A stretch of DNA of 64,000 nt, from NCBI GenBank assembly GCA_030949385.1, contig JAUZSP010000002.1, positions 53,501 to 117,500 on the forward strand, written 5' to 3'. Position numbers and translations under genes: made by a program. The first letter of the stretch is position 1. The number at the start of each line of letters is the position of its first letter. Origin of the DNA: Gammaproteobacteria bacterium. GTDB lineage: Bacteria; Pseudomonadota; Gammaproteobacteria; JAUZRS01. Positions 1-8,365 of this stretch are shown here, in pieces. Below the pieces are notes generated by a model. That model was not told the origin of the DNA and did not search any database. It saw only the letters and a list, made by a program, of their open reading frames with translations.

Positions 1-518
1 GCCAGTGCTCTGCCTCTGAGGGTGCCATAAACATGGATTGAGCCATCGGCGAGCAATTCAGCGCCAGCACTGACTGAAGAGAGAATCACCAAATCCGCTT
101 GTTTCGCATAGACCTGTTGCCCTGAACGCACGGGTTTATTGATTACTAACGGAGGAGAGGGGTGTTTCTGTGCGGTTTTTTCTGTGTCAGGTTTGCCGAG
201 ATGGCTCTCTGCAAAAATGGCCAAGTTCAGTTGTTTGGCTTGGCTGGCGTGAATGGAGCGGGCAGGACGAATTCCAACGGGGATTAAACCGTGTTCGCGC
301 AGTTGCCGCGTTAATGCTTTCAGGTCGATCTCCCGTTCGTCGCTTAATTCCGATAGGTCAATCATAACGGGTGCGTTCTGAAAAAAATCTGGTGACTGTT
401 TGAGTTTTTCATCTAAGGCCGTTTCTATGGCGTTGAGATTGGGGTCGATTACCTGCAAAACAGTGAGGGTAAAGGCATTGGCTTTAAAACGCAGTGCCGT
501 TGCAGGGGGTGTGGTCAT
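1..518 (-). CDS. minC: Septum site-determining protein MinC, C-terminus cut by window edge
   Basis: Inhibitor of FtsZ polymerisation; with MinD it blocks Z-rings at the cell poles. The minus-strand frame begins at an ATG at 516-518 (MTTPPATALRFKANAF) and runs open to the window edge, about 172 codons. The N-terminal half matches the MinC_N type (IDLSELSDEREIDLKAL). The visible C-terminal part has the beta-helical repeats of MinC_C, including VILSSVSAGAELLADGSIHV and YGTLRGRALA, which is diagnostic of the family. The linker is Lys/Pro rich. minD and minE are expected beyond the left edge. A plus-strand frame at 170-367 overlaps it and is not considered real. Confidence 0.9.
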   Translation of the reverse strand, partial: MTTPPATALRFKANAFTLTVLQVIDPNLNAIETALDEKLKQSPDFFQNAPVMIDLSELSDEREIDLKALTRQLREHGLIPVGIRPARSIHASQAKQLNLAIFAESHLGKPDTEKTAQKHPSPPLVINKPVRSGQQVYAKQADLVILSSVSAGAELLADGSIHVYGTLRGRAL

Positions 519-684
519 GCCATTGATCCAAAAAAAATCATCGTTGAGGTCTGTTTATACCGTGCTGAAAAAAAAAGGGCAAGGGGCAGATGGGGGCGTT
601 ATTTATCTTAATCGACTTGCAAAGCAAAAAGTGCAGTGCAAGACTGCCTATTGATCAAAACAGGACAAAATATTGAGGTGAGAT

Positions 685-1878
685 ATGCTTGAGTTGGCAA
701 CGGCGCTGGGTGTGAAAGCAAATAAAATGTTACTGCTCGGTTCGGGAGAGCTGGGCAAAGAGGTGGCGATTGAAGCACAGCGCCTCGGTATTGAGGTGAT
801 TGCTCTGGATCGTTACGCCAATGCACCCGCGATGCAGGTGGCGCATCGTTCTTATGTGGTGTCGATGTTGGATGGGAAGGCGTTACGACAGATCATCGAA
901 ACAGAACAGCCCGATTACATCGTGCCTGAAATTGAAGCCATTGATACCGAGCTGCTGCTGGAGTTGGAGAACGAAGGATTTAATGTGGTGCCGACGGCGC
1001 GTGCGGCGCGTTTAACGATGGATCGAGAAGGCATTCGTCGTCTGGCCAGTGAAACGCTGGCGCTGCCGACATCTCCTTATTTCTTTGCGGACAGTGAGGC
1101 AGAGTATCGAGCGGCCATTGAGCAGCTTGGTCTGCCCTGCGTGGTGAAGCCGGTGATGAGTTCATCGGGTAAGGGGCAGAGTTTGATTTCGACAGCTGCC
1201 GAGATTGATTCTGCTTGGCAGTACGCGCAGCAAGGCGGACGAACAGGGCCAGGTCGTGTGATTGTCGAAGGGTTTGTTGAATTTGATTATGAAATCACCT
1301 TGTTGACCGTTCGGCATAAAAGCGGTGTCTCGTTTTGCCAGCCCATCGGTCACTTACAACAAGAGGGGGATTACCGTGAATCGTGGCAGCCACAACCCAT
1401 GAGTGACGTTGTGTTAGAAAAATCCAAGTTGATTGCGAAAAAAATCACCGATGAGCTGGGTGGTTGGGGTCTGTTTGGGGTTGAGCTGTTTATTAAGGGT
1501 GATGAGGTGATTTTTAGCGAAGTCTCACCGCGTCCACACGATACGGGTATGGTGACAATGATCTCACAGGATTTGAGCGAGTTTGCTTTGCATGTGCGGG
1601 CTATTTTGGGTCTGCCTATTCCTGCGATTCGTTATTACGGTGCGGCTGCCTCTTGTGTGATCTTGGCTGAAGGTGAAGGGCAATCACCGCGTTTTCACGG
1701 TGTGGCAGAAGCGTTGGCGGAGCCAGATACTCAGATTCGTCTGTTTGCTAAGCCAGAGGTTTCCGGTGTGCGGCGTATGGGGGTGGCTCTGGCATTGGGC
1801 GATGATGTGCAGCAAGCACGAGACAAAGCCCGTGCAGCGTCAGCCAAGGTAAGCGTGAGCTTGGATCAACCGAATTGA
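685..1878 (+). CDS. purT: Formate-dependent phosphoribosylglycinamide formyltransferase (GAR transformylase 2)
   Basis: Catalyses ATP- and formate-dependent formylation of GAR in purine biosynthesis, an alternative to the folate-dependent PurN. The 397 residues match the usual PurT length. The ATP-grasp layout is clear: N-terminal nucleotide-binding loop [15 protein letters not shown] (about 16-30), the PEIEAIDTE segment (81-89), the flexible ATP loop SSSGKGQS (158-165), and the C-terminal signature [14 protein letters not shown] (277-290) with Mg/ATP-binding acidic residues. The ATG at 685 follows a GAGGTGAG Shine-Dalgarno sequence. It is transcribed away from minC and followed by a small exported protein gene. 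Confidence 0.96.
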   Translation: MLELATALGVKANKMLLLGSGELGKEVAIEAQRLGIEVIALDRYANAPAMQVAHRSYVVSMLDGKALRQIIETEQPDYIVPEIEAIDTELLLELENEGFNVVPTARAARLTMDREGIRRLASETLALPTSPYFFADSEAEYRAAIEQLGLPCVVKPVMSSSGKGQSLISTAAEIDSAWQYAQQGGRTGPGRVIVEGFVEFDYEITLLTVRHKSGVSFCQPIGHLQQEGDYRESWQPQPMSDVVLEKSKLIAKKITDELGGWGLFGVELFIKGDEVIFSEVSPRPHDTGMVTMISQDLSEFALHVRAILGLPIPAIRYYGAAASCVILAEGEGQSPRFHGVAEALAEPDTQIRLFAKPEVSGVRRMGVALALGDDVQQARDKARAASAKVSVSLDQPN

Positions 1879-1948
1879 TTGTCATTGACCCTGTGCAGGG
1901 GCTTTGCCATAGTGGAACATCGTCGTTTATGAAGAAAAGGATTGGGTT

Positions 1949-2296
1949 ATGAAATCATCTTTATTAGCGGGTTTATTGCTCATGGCTGTGATGCAACCGT
2001 TGGCGGCGGAATACGCGCCTAAAACGTGGAGCCAAGACATTAAAAATTTGAATCGTCTGCACAATCCGGTCTTGTTGGATATTCCGGTGATGAATTACAC
2101 CGGCATCAATTACTACACGATGAAATATTGGCCCAAAGGCACCATCGGATTGTTGCAGCCGTTAAACAGCGTGGGCTTTGATCAAATTGAACCCGCCGCA
2201 GGCGCAGCGGAATCAAGAGAGGTCAGAGGGCTGAGCCTCTACAGAGTGATGAATAATATGGGCCTGTCTCAAAGCGTGCTGGAAGAGCGACCTTAA
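1949..2296 (+). CDS. Small exported protein of unknown function
   Basis: 115 residues with a clear Sec signal peptide (MKSSLLAGLLLMAVMQPLAA, cleavage probably after AA-E near residue 21). The mature part is about 94 residues, rich in Tyr, Asn and Leu (NYTGINYYTMKYWPKGT), without cysteines, transmembrane segments or a recognised motif. The start ATG lies 7 bases after an AAGGATTGG purine stretch. Its stop codon overlaps the stop of the convergent gene at 2293, so the two 3' ends share bases. No family recognised. A periplasmic accessory role is possible but unsupported. Confidence 0.7.
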   Translation: MKSSLLAGLLLMAVMQPLAAEYAPKTWSQDIKNLNRLHNPVLLDIPVMNYTGINYYTMKYWPKGTIGLLQPLNSVGFDQIEPAAGAAESREVRGLSLYRVMNNMGLSQSVLEERP

Positions 2297-3720
2297 AAAC
2301 TCTGTTTTAACTCCAAAAAGAGACGGTCGTTGTCGGCAATTTGGCTGAAAGGAAATTGCTCACCTGCTTGGTAGGTAACAATTCCGCCAGTGAGCAGCAG
2401 CGCATCTTTAAGTTCATATTGAGCAGAGAACCGACTGAAACCGCCGTCGTTGCCCTCAGCACCAAACAACGAAACCAGCGCGGTAAGACGCAGCTGCTGG
2501 TGAAGAAAATCCCCCACATAACGCACGGCTGTCTGCCAGTTGTCTTGCAGAACGCCGCTGTTTTGCAGTGCCAATTGATAATCGGGGGTGTGGCGATTGA
2601 GCAGCTCCAGTGACAATTGGGTGTCGCTGAAACCGGCGTAGTCCAGTCCTAACAACGTATCAACGCGACTCTGCGGCTGAGTCGGCAAGCTGCTGTAACG
2701 CAGCTCATCCAGATAGGCGATTTCTGCTTTAAACAACCAACTGCCAGAGGCGATGTTAAAGGCGCTGCCGAGCATCTTGATGCGTTGATGTTGCTGAATC
2801 GGTTGGCCATTGACGACGTTCAGATAAGGGGTGTCATCATACACATCGGCAGCGTAAAGAGAGAGATCCCAGCCATTGAAGATGCCGTTCAGCGCCAGTG
2901 CCGTTTCGCTGTTGGCGAGGCTGCTGTCGGGCAGCTGTTCTGCGGGAGCCAAACGGGGCAGTGGGTAAAAATCACTGCCGAAACTGGGGTTTTTATTAAA
3001 GCGGATCTCAGGGATCAGCATCGCGCTCAGACTCCAGTCGCCGAAATAATAATCCAACTTGGCCATCGCCAGTGGCAGACGCAGATCTTCAATATCCACC
3101 ATGCCGGGTTCACGGTTGTCGATGGGGTTGATTAAATCTGTGACCCGAATGCTGTCGGACTTGCCCCACACCACCACTTGACGACCGATTTTGAGATCCA
3201 GATTTTCGCTCAGTGAACCCTGTAAGTAGGTTTCGCCCAGCTCGATCTCGCTCTCCATGTCGTCCAACAGCGTCTGTTGGTACTGTTCGCTGCCGTTGAT
3301 TTGGTAACTGGCATCGTAAAAGGCGTAGCCACTGAGGCGACTTTTCCAGTTACCGAAGTTGTAGTCGTGTTGCAGATTCATTTTGGCGCGCAGGCGTGAG
3401 AGGCCTCGGTAGTCTGTTGCGCCCGCTGCGGGGGCAGCGTGGGCGTAGTTGTCACTGGCAGAGAGAGAAACAGAGCCGCTGAATGAGCTGGCGGAGACCT
3501 CTTCCACAGCGGTGCTGCTGATGTTGGCATCGCCTTCAGTGTTATCAAAACCGCTCAACAGATCATCCAGAGCCGGATTTCGGTTCTGACTTGCTTCATC
3601 TGCGGGCGTTTCGAAGCCTTGCAGCAGTTGATCCAGATCGGCTTCGCTGTTTTCAGCAGCCTTGATGGCAGAGCTTAATAAGAGTCCAGTCACGAGGGCA
3701 CTAAATAAGGCAGCTCTCAT
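2293..3720 (-). CDS. DUF1302-like outer-membrane beta-barrel protein
   Basis: 475 residues with a signal peptide (MRAALFSALVTGLLLSSAIKAA). An acidic Asp/Glu-rich segment containing two similar units (DLDQLLQGFETPADE and ALDDLLSGFDNTEGD, about 28-65) precedes a long region of alternating beta strands. The central block LDLKIGRQVVVWGKSDSIRV followed by DLINPIDNREPGMVDIEDLRLP is typical of DUF1302 family outer-membrane proteins, and the chain ends in an aromatic residue (LELKQSF), as barrels do. It is co-oriented with the LolA-like gene 2 bases upstream, and that pair is divergent from an RND exporter; such trios recur in proteobacteria and are thought to form an envelope export route. The substrate is unknown. 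The repeated LDxLLxGF motif may be a docking element. Confidence 0.8.
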   Translation of the reverse strand: MRAALFSALVTGLLLSSAIKAAENSEADLDQLLQGFETPADEASQNRNPALDDLLSGFDNTEGDANISSTAVEEVSASSFSGSVSLSASDNYAHAAPAAGATDYRGLSRLRAKMNLQHDYNFGNWKSRLSGYAFYDASYQINGSEQYQQTLLDDMESEIELGETYLQGSLSENLDLKIGRQVVVWGKSDSIRVTDLINPIDNREPGMVDIEDLRLPLAMAKLDYYFGDWSLSAMLIPEIRFNKNPSFGSDFYPLPRLAPAEQLPDSSLANSETALALNGIFNGWDLSLYAADVYDDTPYLNVVNGQPIQQHQRIKMLGSAFNIASGSWLFKAEIAYLDELRYSSLPTQPQSRVDTLLGLDYAGFSDTQLSLELLNRHTPDYQLALQNSGVLQDNWQTAVRYVGDFLHQQLRLTALVSLFGAEGNDGGFSRFSAQYELKDALLLTGGIVTYQAGEQFPFSQIADNDRLFLELKQSF

Positions 3721-3722
3721 AT

Positions 3723-4541
3723 TTAGAGTCCTTTCTCAATGCCACGCAGGCTGAAGGTGGTTTTATCCAGTTTTTGGTTGTAACGCACATTACTGAACTT
3801 GAGGATGGTTTTGTGCAAGGTGGATTTGCCCTCTTTGCTGGTCATGCTCATCTCGGTGGCAGTCCAAATGCCGTCGATCTGTTGCAGTTTTTTGATGTCC
3901 AAATACTTCATCCGCTTGCCTTTATTGACCCAGTGCAGCGCACGCACGCCAACAAAGTTGTCTTGGCGAACAAAAATAATGGATTTTTTATAGCCGCTCT
4001 CTTCAATCTCTTTTTTGGTCTGTGGAATCGCTTCAATGACCCAGGTTTTATCTCCTCGTACCTTGGCTTCTTTGAGGATTTTATAGGTGTAGGCCGCCAA
4101 ATTTTTATCGCTCATATCGGAGTAGTTGAAGTCCGATCCCATAAAGCTGCCACTTTTATCACTGGAGGCGATGCGTTTGCTTTTGCGCAGCGCGGGTAGG
4201 TAGAGCCACTGATCGTCGTCTTTTTCTGTGTCGTCGTAGTCGTAAGTTAAAAAGGCGGTGTTTTTGACCGAAGCGGGGGTGAGGAAAAATAGGCTGGTCT
4301 GTTTGTCTTCGCCTTGGTATTTAGAATAGCGGCGAATTTTCCGGCTGCGCTGGTGGCCCTTTTTGTCAATTAGGATCATCTCCATATCGGAAATGCCGTG
4401 ATCACCTGTGTCACGATCTTGTACTTTTTGCATGATTTCACGAGCGGTTAATTCGGCGGCGTTGGCGCTGCTGGGCAACAGGCCGATGAGCAGAGCGAGT
4501 GCGGCTAGGCTGGTGTAGAGGGAGTGTGTTTTGATTTTCAT
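3723..4541 (-). CDS. LolA-like outer-membrane lipoprotein-sorting family protein
   Basis: 272 residues with a signal peptide (about 1-28, ending SSANAA) followed by TAREIMQKVQDRDTGDHGISDMEMILIDKKG, the conserved start of the large LolA_like family of periplasmic proteins associated with RND exporters. WLYLPALRKSKRI and SFMGSDFNYSDM are further family hallmarks. The predicted fold is a half-barrel that binds lipid or a hydrophobic ligand in the periplasm. It is two bases upstream of the DUF1302 gene (shared transcript) and divergent from the exporter at 4698. The operator-like palindrome at 4572-4591 lies in its promoter region. It is distinct from true LolA, which is shorter and acts in the Lol pathway. 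Confidence 0.85.
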   Translation of the reverse strand: MKIKTHSLYTSLAALALLIGLLPSSANAAELTAREIMQKVQDRDTGDHGISDMEMILIDKKGHQRSRKIRRYSKYQGEDKQTSLFFLTPASVKNTAFLTYDYDDTEKDDDQWLYLPALRKSKRIASSDKSGSFMGSDFNYSDMSDKNLAAYTYKILKEAKVRGDKTWVIEAIPQTKKEIEESGYKKSIIFVRQDNFVGVRALHWVNKGKRMKYLDIKKLQQIDGIWTATEMSMTSKEGKSTLHKTILKFSNVRYNQKLDKTTFSLRGIEKGL

Positions 4542-4571
4542 GGCGATGACCTCGGTAAATTCTGATTGTAT

Positions 4572-4591
4572 TTAACTAACTGGTTGGTTAA
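4572..4591. promoter_or_regulatory. TetR-type operator palindrome
   Basis: TTAACTAACTGGTTGGTTAA is a 20-bp near-palindrome in the divergent promoter region between the LolA-like gene and the RND exporter. The AACnAACnnGTTnGTT arrangement is the common shape of TetR/AcrR-family operators that control efflux or fatty-acid related genes. No tetR gene is adjacent; the regulator must be encoded outside the window or elsewhere in the genome. The site is placed to repress both divergent transcripts. Confidence 0.55.
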
Positions 4592-4697
4592 AGTGTGACC
4601 CAAGTATCCAAAGGATCGTTGCTGCTGTCAAGTTTTGTTTCTTTTGGTGTGATGAATATGGCTTATTAAGCACGAACAGCGTGTGGGAGAAAAGAGT

Positions 4698-7100
4698 ATG
4701 GAACAGGTGCGTCACAAAATAGAGTTGGCCTTTGGTCGCTTGGGCTATCGTATTTTTCAGAATCGAGTGCTGTTTTTAGTACCGATGGTGGTTTTGTTAG
4801 CGCTGCTGATTTCCGGCTTGCCTAAACTGAGCATTGATACCTCTACCGAGGGATTTTTGCATAAGAGTGATCCAGCACGGGTGAGTTACAACCGGTTTCG
4901 AGATCAGTTTGGTCGTGATGAGAAGATGGTGGTGGCGGTTAAGGTAAAGGATCTGTTTCAGCGCCAGACACTGGAGAAGCTGCGGGATCTGCATTACGAG
5001 CTTGAGCAAGAGGTGCCGTATCTAAAAGAGATCACCAGTCTGATTAACGCCCGTAACACCACCGGTGATGCCGACAGTTTGATTGTGGAGGATCTGTTTG
5101 TTAACTGGCCAGAGAGTGAGGCTGATTTGGCGCAGATTAAACAGAGGGCGTTGAGCAATCCGCTGTTGAAAAATTTGGTTCTCAACGAAGCTGGGACGTT
5201 TACTGCGATGGTGTTGGAGTCCAATACTTACGCAGAAGAGGAAGACAGTGAAGCGGATCTGATGGCAGGTTTTGATGATGCGCCTGTGAGCCGTAGCGAT
5301 GCGCCGCAAGCCTATTTGACGGACGAAGAGAACAGCCGCATGGTGCAGGCGGTTGAGGCCATTGTGGCGAAATATCAATCCGCTGATTTTGTTATTTACA
5401 CTGCCGGTTCACCGAATGTGACCGATGCATTGAAGCGTTCCATGACCAGCGATATGGCTAAATTTATCGGTTTGGTGATTTTGACCATCATTTTCTTTTT
5501 AGCTGTGCTGTTTCGTCGTGCTTCAGGTGTTTTGTTGCCGTTGTTGGTGGTGATTTTATCGGTGATGAGCACAATGGGGTTGATGTCACACGCCGGTGCG
5601 CCGATTCAGACGCTGACCCAGATCATCCCTTCTTTGCTGCTGGCGGTGGGAGTGGGTGCGTCGATTCATATTTTGACCATTTTTTATCGTTATTACGATC
5701 AAGATGATAATAATAAGGCGGATGCAATTGCCCATACGCTGGAGCATTCGGGCTTGGCGGTGATGATGACCTCCTTGACCACGGCGGCAGGGTTGGCTTC
5801 GTTCTCTTTTTCCAGCGTGGCTCCGGTGGCCAATTTGGGTATTTTTGCCAGTTTGGGCGTGTTGTTGATTTTTCTCTACACCACGGTGCTGTTGCCTCTG
5901 CTGTTGAGTCTGTTGCCGATTAAATCCAAACAACAGCAGGCGCATGAACATCATGACCTGACCCAGAAATTCTTGCTGTGGGTGGCGCATTTTTCGGTGC
6001 ATCACCGTGGTAAGGTGATTTTGGTTAGCATGATTTTTATGATCTTAACCCTCTTTTCTGCGTCTCAATTGCGTTATTCACACAACCCGTTAAATTGGTT
6101 CCCAGAGCAGCATTCGGTGCGGGTGGCAACAGAAGTCATTGATCGGGAGATGCAGGGTTCGATTACGGTGGAGATGGTGATCGACACTGAAAAAGAGAAC
6201 GGTCTCTATGATCTGTCGGTGTTAAAACGTTTGGAGAGTTTGTCAGCGTACGCCGAGCAAATTAAAACCGACGACTATTTCGTCGGAAAAGTGGTCTCTC
6301 TGGTGGATGTAATCAAAGAGATTCATCAGGCTCTAAATGAAAATCGGCCTGATTTTTATCGGTTGCCAGAAGATGCAGATCTGATTGCACAGGAAATTTT
6401 GCTGTTTGAGAACAGCGGCAGTGATGATTTGGAAACTTTGGTGGATTCTGGTTTTAGTCAAGCACGGATGACGATTAAGGTGCCGTGGGTGGATGCCATT
6501 GCTTATTTGAGCCTGTTGCAAGATTTGGAGGATAAATCCGCTGAACTGTTTGCGGGTAAAGCAACGGTCACCATTACCGGCATGATTCCGTTGTTGGCGC
6601 AAACCATTACCGCTGCTATTTTTAGCTCAGGGGTCAGTTATTTGTTGGCGTTTGTGGTTATTACCGTGATGATGATTTTAATGTTGGGCAGTTTTAAATT
6701 GGGTCTGATCAGCATGTTGCCCAATCTGTTTCCGATTTTTACCGTGATGGCGGTGATGGTGGTGTTTAATATTCCCTTGGATCTATTCACGATGTTAATC
6801 GGTTCGATTGTGATCGGTATGGCGGTGGATGACACCGTGCATTTTATGCACAATTTTAAACGCTATTATGATAAATCCGGTGACGCAGAAGAGGCGGTGC
6901 GTTTGACTTTGGTCAGTACGGGGCGGGCGATGTTGGTGACATCCATTGTGCTCAGTGTTGGTTTTTTTGTTTATGTTTTTGCCAGTATGAACAATTTAAT
7001 TGGGTTTGGTATTTTGACCAGCATCGCCATTATTATGGCTCTGTTGGCGGATTTTTTCCTTGCGCCTGCCCTGATGGCGTGGTTGTATCGGAAAAAATAA
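4698..7100 (+). CDS. RND superfamily (MMPL-type) exporter
   Basis: About 800 residues. The ATG at 4698 follows GGAGAAAAGAGT; an in-frame GTG at 4683 is less likely because it lies upstream of that ribosome site. Two repeated halves are visible, each with one N-terminal membrane helix, a large periplasmic loop and a cluster of five helices. The first loop opens with IDTSTEGFLHKSDPARV. Helix motifs VGVGASIHILTIFYRYY and IGMAVDDTVHFMHNFKRYY contain the acidic or His residues typical of proton-coupled RND proteins. The two-half, single-chain form is the MMPL/sterol-sensing-like class rather than AcrB. It works with the divergent LolA-like and DUF1302 proteins, probably moving a lipidic or hydrophobic substrate across the envelope. 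Confidence 0.9.
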   Translation: MEQVRHKIELAFGRLGYRIFQNRVLFLVPMVVLLALLISGLPKLSIDTSTEGFLHKSDPARVSYNRFRDQFGRDEKMVVAVKVKDLFQRQTLEKLRDLHYELEQEVPYLKEITSLINARNTTGDADSLIVEDLFVNWPESEADLAQIKQRALSNPLLKNLVLNEAGTFTAMVLESNTYAEEEDSEADLMAGFDDAPVSRSDAPQAYLTDEENSRMVQAVEAIVAKYQSADFVIYTAGSPNVTDALKRSMTSDMAKFIGLVILTIIFFLAVLFRRASGVLLPLLVVILSVMSTMGLMSHAGAPIQTLTQIIPSLLLAVGVGASIHILTIFYRYYDQDDNNKADAIAHTLEHSGLAVMMTSLTTAAGLASFSFSSVAPVANLGIFASLGVLLIFLYTTVLLPLLLSLLPIKSKQQQAHEHHDLTQKFLLWVAHFSVHHRGKVILVSMIFMILTLFSASQLRYSHNPLNWFPEQHSVRVATEVIDREMQGSITVEMVIDTEKENGLYDLSVLKRLESLSAYAEQIKTDDYFVGKVVSLVDVIKEIHQALNENRPDFYRLPEDADLIAQEILLFENSGSDDLETLVDSGFSQARMTIKVPWVDAIAYLSLLQDLEDKSAELFAGKATVTITGMIPLLAQTITAAIFSSGVSYLLAFVVITVMMILMLGSFKLGLISMLPNLFPIFTVMAVMVVFNIPLDLFTMLIGSIVIGMAVDDTVHFMHNFKRYYDKSGDAEEAVRLTLVSTGRAMLVTSIVLSVGFFVYVFASMNNLIGFGILTSIAIIMALLADFFLAPALMAWLYRKK

Positions 7101-7120
7101 GTGGCTAAAAGGAGTAAGTT

Positions 7121-8365
7121 GTGAAGCCTAATTTGCTTAATATTGAGTCGGCTCAGCAGGAGCCACCACCTCGGTTTGCCCTGTTTCAGTTGGGGTTTCG
7201 CCCCTTCTTTCTCGGTGCCGGTTTGGTGACGGCCAGCTTGGTGGCGCTGTGGCTTCATCTCTATTTTTCGGGGGTGGCTATCAGTAGCCATTACAGCAAT
7301 CTTCAGTGGCACAGTCATGAGATGGTATTTGGTTTTGCGGTGGCGATTATGGCCGGTTTTTTACTCACCGCAGTAAAAAATTGGACAGGAATTGCGACCA
7401 CCACGAGTCGCAGTTTAAGGTTGCTGGTGACGCTCTGGTTGGCCGGTCGGCTGTTGGTTTACTTGCCGATGCCAGCGTTGATTTTGGTGGCGGTTGATCT
7501 GCTCTTCTTGCCGCTGTTGGCTTGGTTTCTTTGGCGGCCTTTGTGGAAAGCCAAACAGAAGCACAACTTTTTTATGCCGGTGATGTTGTTGGTGATGGGC
7601 GGTTTAAACACGTTGTTTCACCTAAACATTCTTGGGGTTTTTAATGGGCTTTCCACTACTGAGTTGGTGAACATTGCCATCTGGTTAATCATGTTGCTGA
7701 TGTTGCTGATGGTGCTGATGGTGCTGATGGTGCTGATGGTGCTGATGGTGGTGATGGTGGTGATGAGTGGCCGAGTTATTCCTCTGTTTATTGAGAATGG
7801 CTTAGGTGTTCAGTGTCGAAAATGGCTTTGGTTGGAACTGCTTTGCATTGCTGGGGTGATCTCAATGGCTCTGCTGGAAACTCTGTTGGCTAATCCGGTG
7901 TGGTTGGCGGCAACAGCAATGGTGGTGGCAACACTGCATGCTATTCGGCTTTCGGGCTGGTGGCATAACGCCGCTTTTTCGGTGCCATTGTTGTGGGTTT
8001 TGCAGTTGGGTTATCTCTGGTTGATTGTGGGTTTCTTTTTTAAGGCGTTGGTGGCTCTGAATGTGTTAATGCCGCTGTTTGCTGTTCACGCTTTGGTAAT
8101 GGGAGGGCTGGGGGTGATTGGCTTGGGCATGATGGCACGAGTGGCCTTGGGGCATACAGGACGTGCTTTGCAGAGTGCCCCTTTGATGAGCTGGGCGTTT
8201 ATTGCGGTTAATTTGGCGGTCTTGATGAGGGCGGTTGTGGCTCCTCTGTTTATCGAAAACTATTCCACTTGGATTGTTTTATCCGGTAGTTTCTGGGTGC
8301 TGGGCTTTACCCTATTTCTGTGGGTTTATCTGCCTATATTGATTCAATACTTCGGACAGTTTTAA
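7121..8365 (+). CDS. nnrS: NnrS family multi-pass membrane protein, C-terminus altered by IS insertion
   Basis: NnrS proteins are haem/copper membrane proteins linked to nitric oxide stress and denitrification. The 414 residues contain about 12 hydrophobic helices and the N-terminal family signature FALFQLGFRPFFLGAG, with WHSHEMVFGFAVAIMAGFLLTAV and HALVMGGLGVIGLGMMARVALGHTGR. The GTG start at 7121 follows AGGAG. The last residues (QYFGQF, stop at 8363) are read from the terminal repeat of the IS at 8345. The original end is preserved beyond the element at 9669-9698 (RSRVDGKLG), resembling the usual NnrS tail, so about nine native residues are replaced by seven foreign ones. Residues 192-215 are a tandem repeat. 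It may still function because the helices are intact. Confidence 0.88.
   Translation: MKPNLLNIESAQQEPPPRFALFQLGFRPFFLGAGLVTASLVALWLHLYFSGVAISSHYSNLQWHSHEMVFGFAVAIMAGFLLTAVKNWTGIATTTSRSLRLLVTLWLAGRLLVYLPMPALILVAVDLLFLPLLAWFLWRPLWKAKQKHNFFMPVMLLVMGGLNTLFHLNILGVFNGLSTTELVNIAIWLIMLLMLLMVLMVLMVLMVLMVVMVVMSGRVIPLFIENGLGVQCRKWLWLELLCIAGVISMALLETLLANPVWLAATAMVVATLHAIRLSGWWHNAAFSVPLLWVLQLGYLWLIVGFFFKALVALNVLMPLFAVHALVMGGLGVIGLGMMARVALGHTGRALQSAPLMSWAFIAVNLAVLMRAVVAPLFIENYSTWIVLSGSFWVLGFTLFLWVYLPILIQYFGQF
7694..7765 (+). repeat. Eight in-frame 9-bp repeats inside nnrS
   Basis: Eight consecutive 9-base units: two TTGCTGATG, four GTGCTGATG and two GTGGTGATG. They encode LLM, VLM and VVM triplets (residues 192-215) in a predicted membrane helix followed by SGRVIPLF. 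Because the unit is a multiple of three, slippage changes helix length by three residues without frameshift. The identical middle units indicate recent expansion. Confidence 0.9.

Noticed and set aside
7694..7765. CRISPR-like short repeat array
   Set aside because: Units are contiguous 9-mers without spacers, in frame inside nnrS.
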